NCBI GenBank assembly: GCA_026225945.1
Contig: JAMJFZ010000239.1
Coordinates: forward strand, 27,615,501-27,679,500
Source of the DNA: Cricetomys ansorgei
Lineage: Eukaryota; Chordata; Mammalia; Rodentia; Nesomyidae
Direction of reading: 5' to 3'
Length of the DNA: 64,000 nt
The position numbers and the translations under genes were made by a program. The notes below the pieces were generated by a model, which was given only the letters and a program-made list of their open reading frames with translations, was not told where the DNA came from and did not search any database. Each line of letters opens with the position of its first letter. The stretch's first letter is position 1. Shown here piece by piece: positions 22,721-36,416 of this stretch.

Positions 22721-25700
22721 TTATTTTATTGCTAACTAACTAAAACGCTAATTTTTAAAAGGACCTGCATTTTTGTTATTGTTTTCACAATACGCCATTT
22801 CTAACAGAGTTGCTTACATATAGTCAGTGTTAAATAAAAGTGTGACTAGAAATGACAAATTACCTTTCAAGCAGTCACAGAGAATGCCCCTGTTTCCTGA
22901 TGATGACATACTGACAAATCCTAAAACCTTACCCACTCCAACCTGGATGATTCTATACACGAAGAATCCGAGGACCGTGTAATTCAACCTTCTGCCCATT
23001 TTGACCTTGTAACTTAAATTTTTGGAACTTAGGTTCATAAAGCCTAGCACACTATTTTTACTTTATAAGGTTGTTTCTGAGTCAGTAATAATGTTTGACC
23101 TTGCAGTAATTCAATCCTATTAGTTACAAAGATATTGTCATTAACTAGAGCACCTGTTAGCAACATGTTTCATTTCCACATTAACTTGAAGGTTTAGAAC
23201 AGAACGAGCATATTCAGCCGGGTGAATAGACCCATGAGTATTTAAGGAGAAATGGAGATAGAGAAATAGGCACTTTACAACTATTTCTATTCTTAGTGAC
23301 TGTCTATTAAAATAGTTTTTCAAAACCTGGGCTTAAATGAGAGAGCACAACTGCTACTATTTATCATCTGGCAAAAGACAATAATAAGGGCTAAAAATCA
23401 ATATCTTATTTTCAGTTCAAAAGGGTCTCATATTTTAAGTAGTCCCTAAATCATATACAGAATCATGGCTTAAAAGGTAGGTCCTATTTTTATAAAAGAA
23501 GTCCTTGGCTTTTCCCATTACTATTTTTCTTTGCAGAATATCGTAATGATATATATGAAGTTTTTCTAACTCACTCTGCTGCTGGTTATTGGGTGATCTG
23601 AATATCAAAATGGAAGCAGAGAATAGTGGTTATGTTTCCCAAGAGAAGGTATGAATTAAAAGAAGCTGAACAAGAAGCTGGTAAGTCCACCTATGTGAGC
23701 AGAACTGACAACTTTGAACCTTCATTTAGTGAACTCTTAGCAAATGGGAATATACTGGAACAACAGGACTACGAAAGTTATAAAGATATATTGTAATTGT
23801 CCTCAAGTTGACATACACAGTTTGGATTTGGATTGACTCAATGATAGTGAGAACAGTCCAGGGAAACAATATTCCTGTAAAAGCCCCTCCTCTTAAACAC
23901 TTCTGCTAATATACTGATTAGATTTATATGCACACACTCTATATAAAGTAAGTTGTAAACTAAATATTAAGCATTTAATTACAATTGTCATCATGATCAT
24001 TCTATTATTTATTAATTGGAAATTAGGGCTTTTAAAAAATACTTTTATTGAATGAAAAATAGATTTCTTTTATGATAAAAGAATAGGTAACAAGTAGCAC
24101 ATGTTAAATATATGCAAGGCAGAAGGAATATAATTGCATTTTGAACAAAATACAGTTACTTTAAATTCTATATATGTCTTTCCATTATCATAATTTTTAT
24201 TCTTATTCTTAGATTCTCAAAAATTATTGCTTTTACATACACAATGTTTCCCCCACCCCCTGAGCCAAATATTTAGCCACAGGTCTATTTATTGGTTCAG
24301 CTACAAGATATCTTTTACAGCAAACATATTACCTCATGGAAGGCTAACTTTTGTTACAAAACTCTGGAAAATTGTCACCAAAAGTTATAATTAAGAGATA
24401 CTTAGAAACAGAAAGGAAGGAAAGGAGGGAGGAAAAATGGAAGAAATGAAGGAAGACAACATTATCAAATGAATACCAACAGCTGATGGAGTTTTTTCGA
24501 AGGAACAATTAGCATCCATTCTGACAGTATAAAATAAAGAGAAAACGCTTAAAATAAATTAATGCTGGAATCTAGCTCCTATTTGTGTTGACATATTCAG
24601 AATTTTCTAGACATTAACTAATAATAATGTATTGGATATAGACAAGAAAAATGGTGAACTTCTGTACCCAGTTAATACAAATACAGAATTATATTAATTA
24701 AAGTCTGGAGGCGAGAAACAATTTTATTTTTAAACTATTGAGCTATCCAAAGTTAGATTAAATTTTAATGTTTAAAATTCAAAAAATGACATTAAATACA
24801 ATTCAATCATAATTTATGAGTGATAAATAAACATGTTCCTTCCCACCTTGAGCAAACTCTGCTTTCCTCCTACAGAGAAGATGGTCAGTACGCCTCAGGG
24901 AACTCTAACTGTAAGATGAATTTCTGAACTAATGTACATGACAAGCTGGGGCCCTTTCCTGAGTTATGCCCTTTATTTCTTCTGATGTCATAATGCAGTT
25001 GTTTATGCACACAAACAAGGCTTTCCTCCACCAGAACTTACAGATTTAGTTAGATGTCAAGAGCCTCATAGCGGCATGTACTTACGCCTCCTGTCTTAAA
25101 TCGAAGCTTTCCACCTCGGTGTATCCTAGAAGAAGCTGAGCCCATGAAACTGCTAGGATGATTTTTATAGTGACATTGAGTCATGAGCCAAATGGTGACT
25201 GGAGAACATGCTAATTTTACTTCTGTAAATGGGACACATGAAATGAGACTCACAGACTTGGAAGAGAGAATGAAGAGACTGCCTCCAGCATACACAGGAG
25301 ACTTCTCTCTAATGTGATCAACGTGATATTTTTAAAAGAAGTTTAAATGGAAGACACAGGAAAACTCTTCTTGCTCCACTCTTTCAAATACAGTGGCAAA
25401 ATTTCTCAAGTGTTAAAATAATGAAATCGTGTGCTGTGTCTTAGACGTTCCTGAGCACTTTCCAGTGTGTTCAGTGCTTGAAATACATTGGTGTTTTTTT
25501 GTTTGTTTGTTTAAGAGTTCCATGCATTCTGAAAGATAGTGAACAAGTCCAATAAGCTTTCATTTATGTGAAAGAAACCTACCATCATTTACCATGTGAG
25601 AAATGAAAGTGATCAAATTTAAGTATTTATTTATTACTGAAAGATACCAATAAACCTATTACATAGTTACGTAAACATTTATATTGGAAAGGAAATGTGT

Positions 25701-27870
25701 TTTCGAAAGCAGAAGAAAATGGCAGGAATTCTGTATAGTTTTACATTTGTAACTCTCGCTTTTTATAAATGTCTGGCTTAATAAGAGACATCTGGCTTCT
25801 TGAATCTGCACTAGATCTGTTGCAATATGCTGCTTCCATTGAACTGCATGAAGAAAGTCTGGCTCTCAAAGAGGATTTTCTTTTAGGTTGGAAGTGAAGA
25901 GAATTTTAATAGCCTTTTCAGATAATTGTAGACTTTTTTATATACTACAAAACTAACGAAATGCTTTCCACTCCCTATCTTACTAGTGTTTCTATCATCT
26001 GTCTTGCATTATGAATGCCTGTTTTGTCCTTGTACGAACACACACAACTGCAAGCATCAATCATTTGGCATATACTGGTTCACTAGGCATTGAGCCAGGT
26101 AAATTTTCCAGATAGTTACATGTTCTATTAAACAACACAAGTTCATCACTAATGCCACCTATATCACCATAAAGTCTTTAAAAATTAAAACTTAGAGTTT
26201 CATAGGGCCAGAGAACACATTTTACAAAAAATTGCCATTTTCTTTTCAGTTGGAAGCTTGGATATTGCAGTCACAAAGTCCTCTTATTTGTTTTCAAGAA
26301 CACCAAGTCACACGGGTATTTACTAGAGACAACCAAGAATCTTGATACATGAAAGAAATGCTTCATGAGACTTCTCCTGTTAGCTAATGAAATACTGAAA
26401 AGAAGAGCTCTCCCAAACTGAGAGTCAATAAAATTAACACTTTCTTACTAATTTGTCAATACATTTTAATCGAGTCTGCCATTTGCAAAATATGAACTGA
26501 AATTATGTGGCGGTGACAACATGTGCGTGCCTAGGAAAGTTCTGTGTCACTAGCTTGATTAGATGAAAGCTTCGAGTTGTTTTCTCACCTTACTTTGTCA
26601 CCAGCAGTACAAACATTAGCCTACTTTTTGCTTTCGTAATATACATTTGACACTGTTTTCATAAATTAAGTTGGTTGGCTCTATCACTATTTAGTTGTTT
26701 CTCCATAATTATTTTATGTCGAGACTTGAATTCTTTACTACCCTCATAATGTCTGGCCAATCAAAATAAGAGAGTGTAGCCTACAAATGTTAATAAAAAC
26801 CAGAGGCCCTATCTATTTGGGGAACTATTTCCACTCTATTTAGGTATGCAGTGACTTGAAAGGTACTACTCACACTTTTGCTCAGTTAATACTTCCCTTT
26901 GGCCATTATTCCTGATGACAATTTCAGTTTTTTTGTTTGTTTGTTTCTTAAACCATATTTATATCTTGTTTCCTTACTCTCTATGGAAAATCTTGCTAGA
27001 CAGCTTTAAGGGGGAATATCAGGTCCTCCTACATTAATTTCTTCAATTCCCTTTTCTCTAGCAATGCATGAATACTCATCCATGAGTAGTTGTATTTCTC
27101 TGCTCCCACTTACAACAATAACCTCAGCAACAGAAAGGCTAATTTAGTTCACCTTAATACTGATTATTTGATTTTAAGACTTTTATTTTTTTATCAAATA
27201 TATTTTTATCAAATATATTTCACTAATGTTGCAAATGAGCCTACACATGGATTATAGATTCTGAAGGCACCTCAGTTAGGTAAAGGGGGAAATGCCAAGA
27301 AAGGAACATATTATAAATAAGAACCTTTCAGCAAAGTGGACAGTTTTTGTCTCTGTTGCACCCATGAGAGAGAAGTCTGACAAATGGCTTGTTTACAATG
27401 TATTTGTAAAATAGAGTTGATGACTTCCAATGGTTTATTTTGTCCTCATGTTATGTATTTCTATATCGTTTAGTGAATATTTCAAAGATCCTGATATATC
27501 ACCGCTGAAGCAGTTAATTAGCTGCAGAAACACAGCTGGTTTATCTATAAGTAATATTCATTGTGAATTATAAATGAAATTAAAGGAAAGAGGTTAACTG
27601 ACTTCACTAATATCTTACATAGTCAGTGGAAATACCAACATAAAAATAAAAACTTGGATTTACCCACTTCAAAATCATAAAAGCTTTCAGAGCCTGAGGC
27701 TAGTAATGGTCTTTATTATGTAAATCTTTCTAAAGGGTTTGTCTTATTTCCTTCGCCGGCTCTGTATTATTTTCAGGAGGAAAGATACTTACCTTTTCAT
27801 TAAACGAAGGTATTTCCCCTTTATTTATTCCCCTGTTTATCAGATAAATATCTGACTTTTGAAAATCAGG
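22721..27870. other. Repeat-poor intronic stretch
   Basis: More than 5 kb with almost no young SINE or L1, only a short purine run near 24.42 kb, GTTT runs near 25.5 and 26.9 kb, and a 16-bp tandem word near 27.19 kb. It is the longest quiet stretch of the intron and a reasonable place to look for an untranslated exon or enhancer, but I see no definite one. Confidence 0.45.
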
Positions 27871-27872
27871 AG

Positions 27873-28025
27873 CAAGATGGCTTATTGTGTCGGGGCACAT
27901 GCCACCAATCCATAACTCTTAACTGTACTCCATTCATGGAATCCATGTGATGGAGGGAGAGAAACTATATCACAACCTGTCCTCTGACATCCATATGTAT
28001 ACACACACAAACAATAAATACATGA
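27873..28025 (+). repeat. B3-type SINE, plus strand
   Basis: AGCAAGATGGCTTATTGTGT, GGGGCACATGCCACCAATCC, a GATGGAGGGAGAGAAAC segment, TGTCCTCTGACATCCA and an AATAAATA tail follow the B3 order. Confidence 0.85.
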
Positions 28026-28885
28026 ATGGTAAAATATAGTTTTTTAAAAACTGAAAATTATGTTATAACACTGATACACTTTTTAAATTAATTCTTCATT
28101 TACTTTTCCATTTTTAAGATCACAAGAGGAGTCAAATAAAGATCAACTTTATGGTATTTGTCCAATGTATAAAAATGAGCATAAGAATAACAAAATAGCT
28201 ACGAGGTTTATGAGCACAAGTGCTTCAGGAATAGTTAAAAGTTGCGAAGGTATGCCAGGTACACTAGAAAGTGTATAATTACCACTAAAATTTCTAAACG
28301 ACTTTATCAATATAATATTCTTAAGATGAAAATAACAAGTTAGAATTGTGAACTTACAAAATCAGTAGGGATCATTTTCCAATAATGCTTCTGGGGAATG
28401 TTAAGCTAAGCTTATTTCATTTTTCTATTTAGAGTTTGCCTTTAATATTTCTTTATAAATATGCATCCATTTCCATATTATACTGAGACATTATTTTATT
28501 AACTGTCTAATAAATCACTATAAAATATGCCTTTTCAATCATATCATTTGATTATGTTAATTGGAGTCACTATGATATCCTTAATTTCTATGTTTGGTCT
28601 ATAAAAACTCCTTACTTAAAACCCCACAATTCTTGGCTAATCATTTTGGAGACGTTCTTTGTATTCAGGATGCCTTGTGATGAAGGTGGTTTAGCTTTAG
28701 GGGAATAAAAACACAATTAATGGTGACTGTGACTTTGAGAAGGATCTACAACAAAAATTAAATGACACCTGAGAAAATCGTTCCAAAATATAAACAAATC
28801 CTGCAAAAGTGAGAAAATGTCTAACAATTTCAACACTAATGTTAATGCAGCTCACCAAATGGGATGCCAGTTGGTTTTCATGCCT
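28026..28885. other. Intronic sequence, nothing recognised
   Basis: AT-rich, no feature identified. Confidence 0.5.
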
Positions 28886-28887
28886 TA

Positions 28888-29306
28888 GATAGGATCACTA
28901 TTGCTGTGATGAAACACCATGACCAAAAAGCAAGTTGGAGAGGAAAGAGTTTATTTGGCTTACACTTACACTTTGTAGTCCATCACTGAAGGAAGCCAGG
29001 GCAAGAACTTAAAAAGAGCAGGAACCCAGAAGCAGGAGCTGATGCAGAGGCCATGGAGGGGTGCGGCTGACTAACTTGCTCCATATGAATTGTTCAACCT
29101 GCTTTCTTATAGAACCCAGGATCACCAGCCCAGAGGTGGCCTCACCCACAATGGGCTGGGCTCTCTTCCACCAATCACTAATTTAAAAAATTTCCTAAAT
29201 GCTTGCCTAAAATCTAATCTTGTGGAGGCATTTTCTCAACTGAAGCTCCCTTCTCTCCAGTGAGTCTAGCGTGTATAAAGTTGACATAAAATTAGCCAGC
29301 CCAGTC
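28888..29306 (+). repeat. Common rodent interspersed element, 'long-box' type, copy 2
   Basis: ACTATTGCTGTGATGAAACA CCATGACC, GAGGAAAGAGTTTATTTGGC, GGAGCTGATGCAGAGGCCATG-type box, CTCACCCACAATGGGCTGGG, and an end at AAAGTTGACATAAAATTAGC. Better preserved than the copy at 4.3 kb, without its TTGC run. Confidence 0.82.
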
Positions 29307-29582
29307 ATTTGTAAATGGCATTGGCTTTTAATTTAGTACATGTTAATAACATATTGTAAGGAACTGCCAAATATAAAATTGCCTGTGACTAAGAAAGCTT
29401 AAAAAAAAAGAAAAAGAGGAAATGAAGGATGATTGGAGTTAGGTAATAAAGAACAGTTTGTAAGGAATTAATAATAAGAGAATTAAAGACAGAATGGACT
29501 TGGTTAAGTTATTCAATTATGTTGCTGGTGACATTTACATGGTTTGAATCATCATAACTAAATAAGTAGTGTTTGTGTTCAA

Positions 29583-29584
29583 AA

Positions 29585-29613
<29 letters not shown>
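29583..29613. repeat. ATG/GAT trinucleotide microsatellite
   Basis: About ten GAT units on the plus strand, immediately left of the GAA-rich tract. Confidence 0.95.
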
Positions 29614-29616
<3 letters not shown>

Positions 29617-29617
29617 A

Positions 29618-29768
29618 ACAAAAAAGAGGAGGAAGAAGAGAAGGAGAAGGAGAAGGAGAAGAAGCAGAAGAAGAAGAAGAAGAAGAAGAAGAAGAAGAAG
29701 AAGAAGAAGAAGAAGAAGAAGAAGAAGAAGAAGAAGAAGAAGAAGGAGAAGAAGGAGAAGAAAGAATA
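29618..29768. repeat. GAA/GGA polypurine tract with 80-nt pure GAA run
   Basis: All-purine plus strand apart from one C near 29665. 29666-29745 is an uninterrupted AGA register of about 26 units, flanked by GAG/GGA variants. In the sense direction of Pkia it reads TTC. The poly-Leu and poly-Lys frames over it are artefacts. Confidence 0.97.
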
Positions 29769-29769
29769 A

Positions 29770-30700
29770 TAATAATTTTAGCTCTTGTTTGAGAAACATG
29801 CTACAACAGATCCCTGCTCCCAGAGAACTAGACCAGACTTTGTCAGTCTGCTTGAGGCAGAGCTGTAGGCCCTGAGGATGAAAGAGAAGGGCACACTGAA
29901 AAGAGGCATCTGCCATAGAAGAGGTGACTAGTGCTTGCCAGACTGGGATGCTTGAAACTTGTGGGCTCCAGGAGGAGAATCTTGGACTGTGTCTAGAGTT
30001 TCAACTGGGATAAATAAGCAGATGGCATCATTTGGTAAATGGAAAAGGAACAGTGATTTGAAAAGTCTAAGAATGGTAGTTCATGATATCTTTTCTGAAT
30101 GAGTGGAAATGCATTAACTAAAACCACACACATTTAACACATGCCAATATGTGCTCTTCTGCAAGCAAGTACTTTTTGTGTGGTATCTGAATATTCCAAT
30201 AGAAATTGTTTTTCTTTATCCTAATGTGCCTCCTTTTAGCCCAAAATAACACTTGCTGTGACTGTACTTAACATATTTTAAATATGTGTATAAACCCTGC
30301 CAAGTTATCTGTTTTGCAGACACTACTTTCCTATACAGTTTTTATGGTCAGCATTCATTACTTGATAGTATGATGAATTGCTTCACTTCACTCTGTATTT
30401 GAATATTACTGTTCCTAAAATCCTCTTATTAATGACATACTCACAGAAATGTTATACTCTTTCTTGTGATAGTCATGTGCTATTTTAAGGCTTTTTCTAT
30501 ATATTAGACATTCTGAATTCTAATGCCTTGCCTGTGTTAGGCCCAGAGAGAGGAGGATTTGTTGAAGAACAGCAGAATTAATGAAGCTACTTTAAAATTT
30601 AAATAACATTAAAAATAAATAAAAATGAAAAGAGTGTGGATATGGCCACTGAGAAATGTATCAATTAGATCAGATACGGATACAAGAATCAACAGACTTT
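29770..30700. other. Intronic sequence, nothing recognised
   Basis: No exon or repeat identified with confidence. Confidence 0.5.
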
Positions 30701-30714
30701 CTGTCACTCTATCT

Positions 30715-30860
30715 GTGGCTTTTTTCCTCCCTCCCTTCCTTCTGCCTATGGGGACACCTCTAGTCCAGACCAGCTGTTCTGCAGAAGGTGACACCAAACT
30801 CTTAGTATTCCTGCCTCTATTTCCCAAGGGCTGAGATTACAGGTGTGTGCCCAGTTCAAT
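30715..30860 (-). repeat. B1-related SINE fragment, minus strand
   Basis: Only the right part is clear: CCTGCCTCTATTTCCCAAGG GCTGAGATTACAGGTGTGTG is a reversed B1 head. Confidence 0.6.
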
Positions 30861-30869
30861 AGACATTTT

Positions 30870-31105
30870 CAAATAAGATAATTAAGTAGCAAAATATTTA
30901 AAATGTAAGAATAAATCATTTTATTAATAATATAAGGAGATTTATATTGAGAAGACAAGTAATATTTACTTTGATAATATTTAAACAATATTATTCATTA
31001 TATTGTATTTATATATCATGTTATTTACAAATTATATTGTAATTTATAAGTATTAATTTATATTATAATAAATAATATCTTTATTAAATAATACTATTTA
31101 CTTTG
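30870..31105. repeat. Very AT-rich block
   Basis: About 235 nt composed nearly wholly of A and T without a simple period (AATATTATTCATTATATTG and similar words). Confidence 0.85.
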
Positions 31106-31149
31106 CTTAGACAATGATATTTCACAGATTGTCACAATCACTGGACTAT

Positions 31150-31342
31150 ATATCAATATTTTTGCAGTACTGGTGATTGAATATAAAGCTTTGTAGATGT
31201 TAGGCAAGAGTTCCATTACTGAGCTATATCCAGAAGACTTCTTTATATGCTTATTTTAAAGTCATGGACTCAGTGAATTGTTCAGGCTGGACTTGAAAGC
31301 TCTGTGTTGCATTCAGCCCTTGAATTTGCATTTCTCCTGCCT

Positions 31343-31345
<3 letters not shown>
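31150..31345 (-). repeat. B4 SINE, minus strand
   Basis: TTTTTGCAGTACTGGTGATTG, GTTAGGCAAGAGTTCCATTAC, GAGCTATATCCAG (reversed ID part), then TTCAGGCTGGACTTGAAAGC and TCTCCTGCCTCAGTC (reversed B1 part) give the ID-B1 fusion layout of B4. Confidence 0.85.

Positions 31346-31385
<40 letters not shown>
31346..31385. repeat. CT microsatellite
   Basis: Forty nucleotides of TC repeat between a B4 and a B3-like SINE, both on the minus strand. Confidence 0.97.
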
Positions 31386-31388
<3 letters not shown>

Positions 31389-31392
31389 CTCT

Positions 31393-31545
31393 GATTGATT
31401 TATTTGAGGACTGTGAAAGATCATGCCCATACCACTGTGCTCCTGTGGAGGTCAGATGACAACTTGAATGAATTGGAGCTGCAGGGATTGAAACTGTCAG
31501 GCTTGGAAACTAGCCTTTTATCCACTGAACTATCTGGCAGGGCCT
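31393..31545 (-). repeat. B3-like SINE, minus strand
   Basis: TGTGCTCCTGTGGAGGTCAG ATGACAACTTG, GGGATTGAAACTGTCAGGCT and CCACTGAACTATCTGGCAGGG are the reversed tRNA-SINE boxes. Confidence 0.8.
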
Positions 31546-34500
31546 CAGTCTTTTATAGCTTCGATTACAGGCCTGATAAACAAGCCTGGCTTGGTCGTGT
31601 CAATCAAGTGAATACTGGAACTTGAATACTGGAGTTCTGGAGTACCCTTGAGTACTGCTACTTGGCATTGTGGCTCTCTTTCATTATCATGAAATTTTAA
31701 GAAAATTTAAATGCTAAACACTGTCTTAACAGTTAAAATCTAACTCATCTGATAAAGTTACAATGAACTCTCAAGTTAAAAAAAATAATCTCAAAACAGA
31801 GGCACAAGGCTAGATATAAGGTAAATGCTAAAAGCTAAAAGTTCTCCTATTCATTACAATATATTATAAACTTCTTTGATACATACTGTAAGTGAAGGTT
31901 TTTATTCCAGCTTTATAAGTTAGGAATGAATGTATCTAATTTCTACAATGTTTTGTCAAAGTGCATTTAAATGATAACTAGAAGGCTTGGTGCTTTTCAC
32001 AACTTTTAGACTTAACAATTGTTGCATAGGAAAACTCACCAACATCTTTAATTCACAATAACTTCAATATTTTCCATAACACATAGAACCTATAAGCACA
32101 TAGAACAAGCACATGCAAAGTGACTCACAATAAAACAGGCTTCCAGTTAAAATTAGAATCGTGCATGCGTTGTTATGCTTCCATGTAAGTGAGCAAAGGG
32201 AAGTTCTCATATTGACTACATGTAGAAATTACCCAGGATGCTTATCAATTTACCAATGACTGACATTACTATCAAATCTATATTTGCCTAAAGAATTAGG
32301 ATAATTTTGAAATGAGAGGTGTATTTCACTGTCTGCAGAGGCAGCATAGCAGTTGGCAAAAGTTGATGGCTACTGCAGATAAACAAACACGTACACACGT
32401 ACATACATACATATGTGTAAGCATATACATGCACACACACAATTTTCAGTGCTTTCAAAAATTGTGGAGAGTTTTAGCCATGACTTTTGACACTGACTTC
32501 TGTTTATACATTTATTAATGTACAGACAAATGGGAACAGTTAAAATTTGACCTTTTAAAAAAATTTATGAAGAAGGTGCCTTGAAGAAACTTTTAGGACA
32601 TTGACATGAAATAGGAATACACACAGATCTTGGTACTTTGTTTTCTCTCCAGTCTGTGCCAATATCAAAAATAATTTTTTTTGCAATTTAAATTAAATTC
32701 TATTGGATTGATGAATGTCTAATTAGATACTTATTGCTAAAAACATATTAAATTCCTGTTTTCTTCTCTCTCTCTCTCTGCTCCCCTCTAAGGCATGACA
32801 TCTTTGCTGCCCAGCCCATTGCTCTCCACCCCTCTTGCCTTTACTGTAATGGGTTTCTGTCCTTAGCATTGTGCAGCAGCTCAACAGTTAAACACCAGAC
32901 AGAGTTATTTACAGAAGGGAAACGTTCGCATATATTTTAAAGATGGAAATAGCATTTCAGAAGTGAATTGCACAAGACAATTTAGAAAACTGGCCACAGC
33001 TAAGATTGGCAGATTAAATCATCCCTCTAAAAGTGGCAGGAAGGACAAGGCACAGAGGGAGGGGCCTTCCTTGCTGAGTGGTTCTTGCCATCTATTTTAT
33101 GCCCTGTTAGTGGATTACAAGACACAGGCTTAAGTGTGTTATTGGGTACACTTGGTAAAGAAATTAATTTAATCTGGCTTCAGTTTTTATGTCTTGTTTC
33201 GAGACTAAGTAAATATTCCAAATATTTTCTAGGTCTAACAATCTCTGACCTTAGCCTCCATGTGCCCTTTATAAAGGCCATGTTTTCACAAAAGGTAGCA
33301 TTCTTCTCAAAGCCTTTGGAGGAAGGGTAAACTATATTTAGAAGGCCCATTTGGCATGCCGGGTGTTCTCATGTCTTACTGCTATTTATAACCAGGTGTA
33401 GGCCAGTAGGACAGCAGATTTGTTTTAACTAATAACTGTCCAGCCTTCAGAGAATTTAAAAGTTGTTTGTCACTTATTTTAAGTTGATTTAAGAACAAAT
33501 GGACAGCTAGACATGTATATGTGTGTGTATGTGTGTACAGTATATGTGTATATGTGTGTATGCATGCACACACACATATATACACACAAACACATTAAAT
33601 ATTTGCTGATTTCTCAAAAGATTCATGGCCTGATGCCAAACACAATTCCAGAACTTGTATTTCTGTTGGGAAACAGGAATCTATGACTTGACAGACATGT
33701 CCAGCTGTTTTGAGTTCCTGAGTTTGGATTCCCTATGATTTGTTTTTCTTCTCAATTTTATTTCAGCTAGCTCTACTTGGAATGTCAATAAATATTTACA
33801 AATTCTACAAGTATTTCCTTTCATTCTTATGAATCTTGTTGGTTTTATTTTAATAGAGAACTACACAATTTCATGATAATTGACAAAAAGCAAATAAAAA
33901 TTAAAATATTATTAAGAAAACAAATGTATAAAAGCCTAAATGAAATGAAATAATGCTAGAATTAAAAGGTGTTGACTAGAGATGAGCAGGCCTACGCCAT
34001 AGCCTGAAGCTGCTGCCAAGTCTTTATCTATCTAGCATCCAGAGGAGGATTAGTTGAAATTGGGATTTGTTGTTGCTGACAATTTTTAAAGAATATTCAA
34101 ATAAATAAAAAGTAGGATTAAAAGTAAAAAGTAACTTGTTTTCCACGCAGTGAGAGGAAGTTACTAACACTAGGCTCTGTCAATTCTAAATACTTCAGGA
34201 TTTCCTACGAATATACAACAAAATAAAACTGCGAGATTCAGCATGCTCACAGGACTCATTGATAGAGTGCCAGGATGCGACCCTCATACTCCTTTCAAGA
34301 GTTGTCACTTAATCCAATAGCACCATTGCCATCCAAAGGATCATCTCAGGATGCAGATGTAACAAACTGTCTATAGTCAGGAAACCTCTTTTCAGCTTCT
34401 TTTGAGTAGCTGGACCTTGAAAACTTTCAAGTTCACAGGCCAGTTATATTTGTAGAATTCAGTTTTAAGTTAGCAATCAGTGGATTCAGAAAATATCATA

Positions 34501-36415
34501 CCATGAAACTGAACTACTGCCATGACATCTTATCAAATCGTTGAGCTTTACCTTAGTTTGATATTATCTTTAATTAACTTCACGAATAATTACACCTGCC
34601 TTTCTCACGATAAAGTTATTTGTTTCTTCATCATTAACATTTTTCGTCTTTATATAACTATCAATATCATAATTAACTCCACTAATTATCTCAATGTAGA
34701 CTTAAGCTTTCAGTGGAAGATGATTGATTAGAATTTGTCATTACTTACTTTGAGGCCTGTCTTGATCATAATTTATCCTGTGGAAATGCTTCAGTGTGGT
34801 CAATATGCTTTCATATTTACCAATCACTCTGACATCTTATATACCTCTTGGCACAACAGTATATCCTAACATCATTTTACATGTTCCTTTGTCTGCCTGT
34901 GAATCAGCCAGCCACTTCTTTAAAGAGCCATGGTTCTTCTAAATGGAGAGCTGTATTGAGACTAAGATAATACACGAGGTGTGGTCACTGGGAGAAGCTG
35001 CCAGATTCCACTGACAGATCTTTGAGATTATGGACATATATGCTTATGAAAATATATATTCTTATTCTCATATATAGTTTATCTTTATTTCTTAATAATT
35101 TACAATGAAAAAATGCAATTCACTTTAATATGATTCGTTCTCATCCAACACCATATGGTTCACTGTAGGTTTTTTTTTTTTCATGTTTTACTCTGCAGGC
35201 AATAAGAAACACTGATTACCATAATCCTTCATATCTTTTCTTAATGAATCAATAAATATTTAAGCAAATTCTTACTGCTGCCACCCTCCCTCCTATACAA
35301 ACTTCTCATCTCACCAAAGACTATGAACATCTAGCAAGTGCTGTGGGCTGTGGTGACTTCCCCATGATGCTTTTATTGCTCTAAAATGTCCTTACTATCG
35401 CCTCATATATTCACCTAAATATTTACTGCCCAATAGCTTAAAAAATACATATTGCCATTTGGCTGCTCTCTACTCTATGAATTGATCTGCATAATTACTA
35501 GCCAAGAGTGCATGTAATGGTATCTGGACCCACCCTCACTTTTTCCTCTTTCCTTTTTACCATGTAGACTGTACATCAACTGTTGATCTTCAGTGCATCC
35601 CACTGGTCAGTTCTACTAGCCACATACATTATGTAGCTCATGTGTCTATGAGCCTACAAAGTTCAATGATTAAAACACATGGATTTTACCATTTGTAACT
35701 CTTGTTTGAGATCTGAGTTCATATTTCTTATTTAACCAAATGATGAATTGCTAGAAGTGTGAATAATGTACAGATATATTTCATTTTCCCAAAATTTCTT
35801 ATTCCCAAATGTCTCCACAAAATAAAATGCAAACGCTTCCTGAAATCTAGTGTTGGAATCTTACAGATCCTCTAGGCTTCAGCCAAAACAAGTGCAAAAA
35901 TTGTACTGTTGGAAAAAAGTAAAACCTTCCAGAAAAAAAAAAATACTAGGCTTGAGAAAGCAGTGGTAAATGCATTTGAAGAGTAAGGCTAGAAAAGCAC
36001 TGAATGAGGCCGTGCACATCATTAAAAAATTGTAAATGCTTTTTATTTTAACTCTGGTGAAAGGAGGAGATTTAAACAATAATGTCACCTGTTTCCATGT
36101 TTCTTTAGAGTATTGTGGATCTTGCATTGGTTACAGAGTACAAAGTAAATATGCAGGCAAGAGAGGAAGGTAGAAGATCATATAAGACATTGTCTATTGC
36201 TCTAGGTGATGCCTTGTGGTTCAGTCAAGCTATTGAGAAGTAGGTGGGTTCAAGTTAGGTGATGAGCTTAAGACTCTTTACAAATTATTGATGAACCAGG
36301 TATAGGAATTTTGGAATAGTGACATCTTAAGGCTAACTCCAAAGTTTGTGGTCACAGCATTCAGATTAGTGGCAGAGATGGGAAAAATGAGAAAGTGATA
36401 GATAAATATAAAACA
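31546..36415. other. Intronic sequence with minor simple repeats
   Basis: Almost 5 kb with no SINE I can call. It holds a CT run at 32765-32779 and TG/TA-rich words at 33515-33590. 32.8-33.4 kb is less AT-rich than its surroundings, but I see no exon with splice sites and a family signature. Confidence 0.45.
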
Positions 36416-36416
36416 G

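Noticed and set aside
29509..29916. A 135-codon frame with a long leucine run, and a lysine-rich frame opposite.
   Set aside because: Both are read-through of the GAA/TTC tract.
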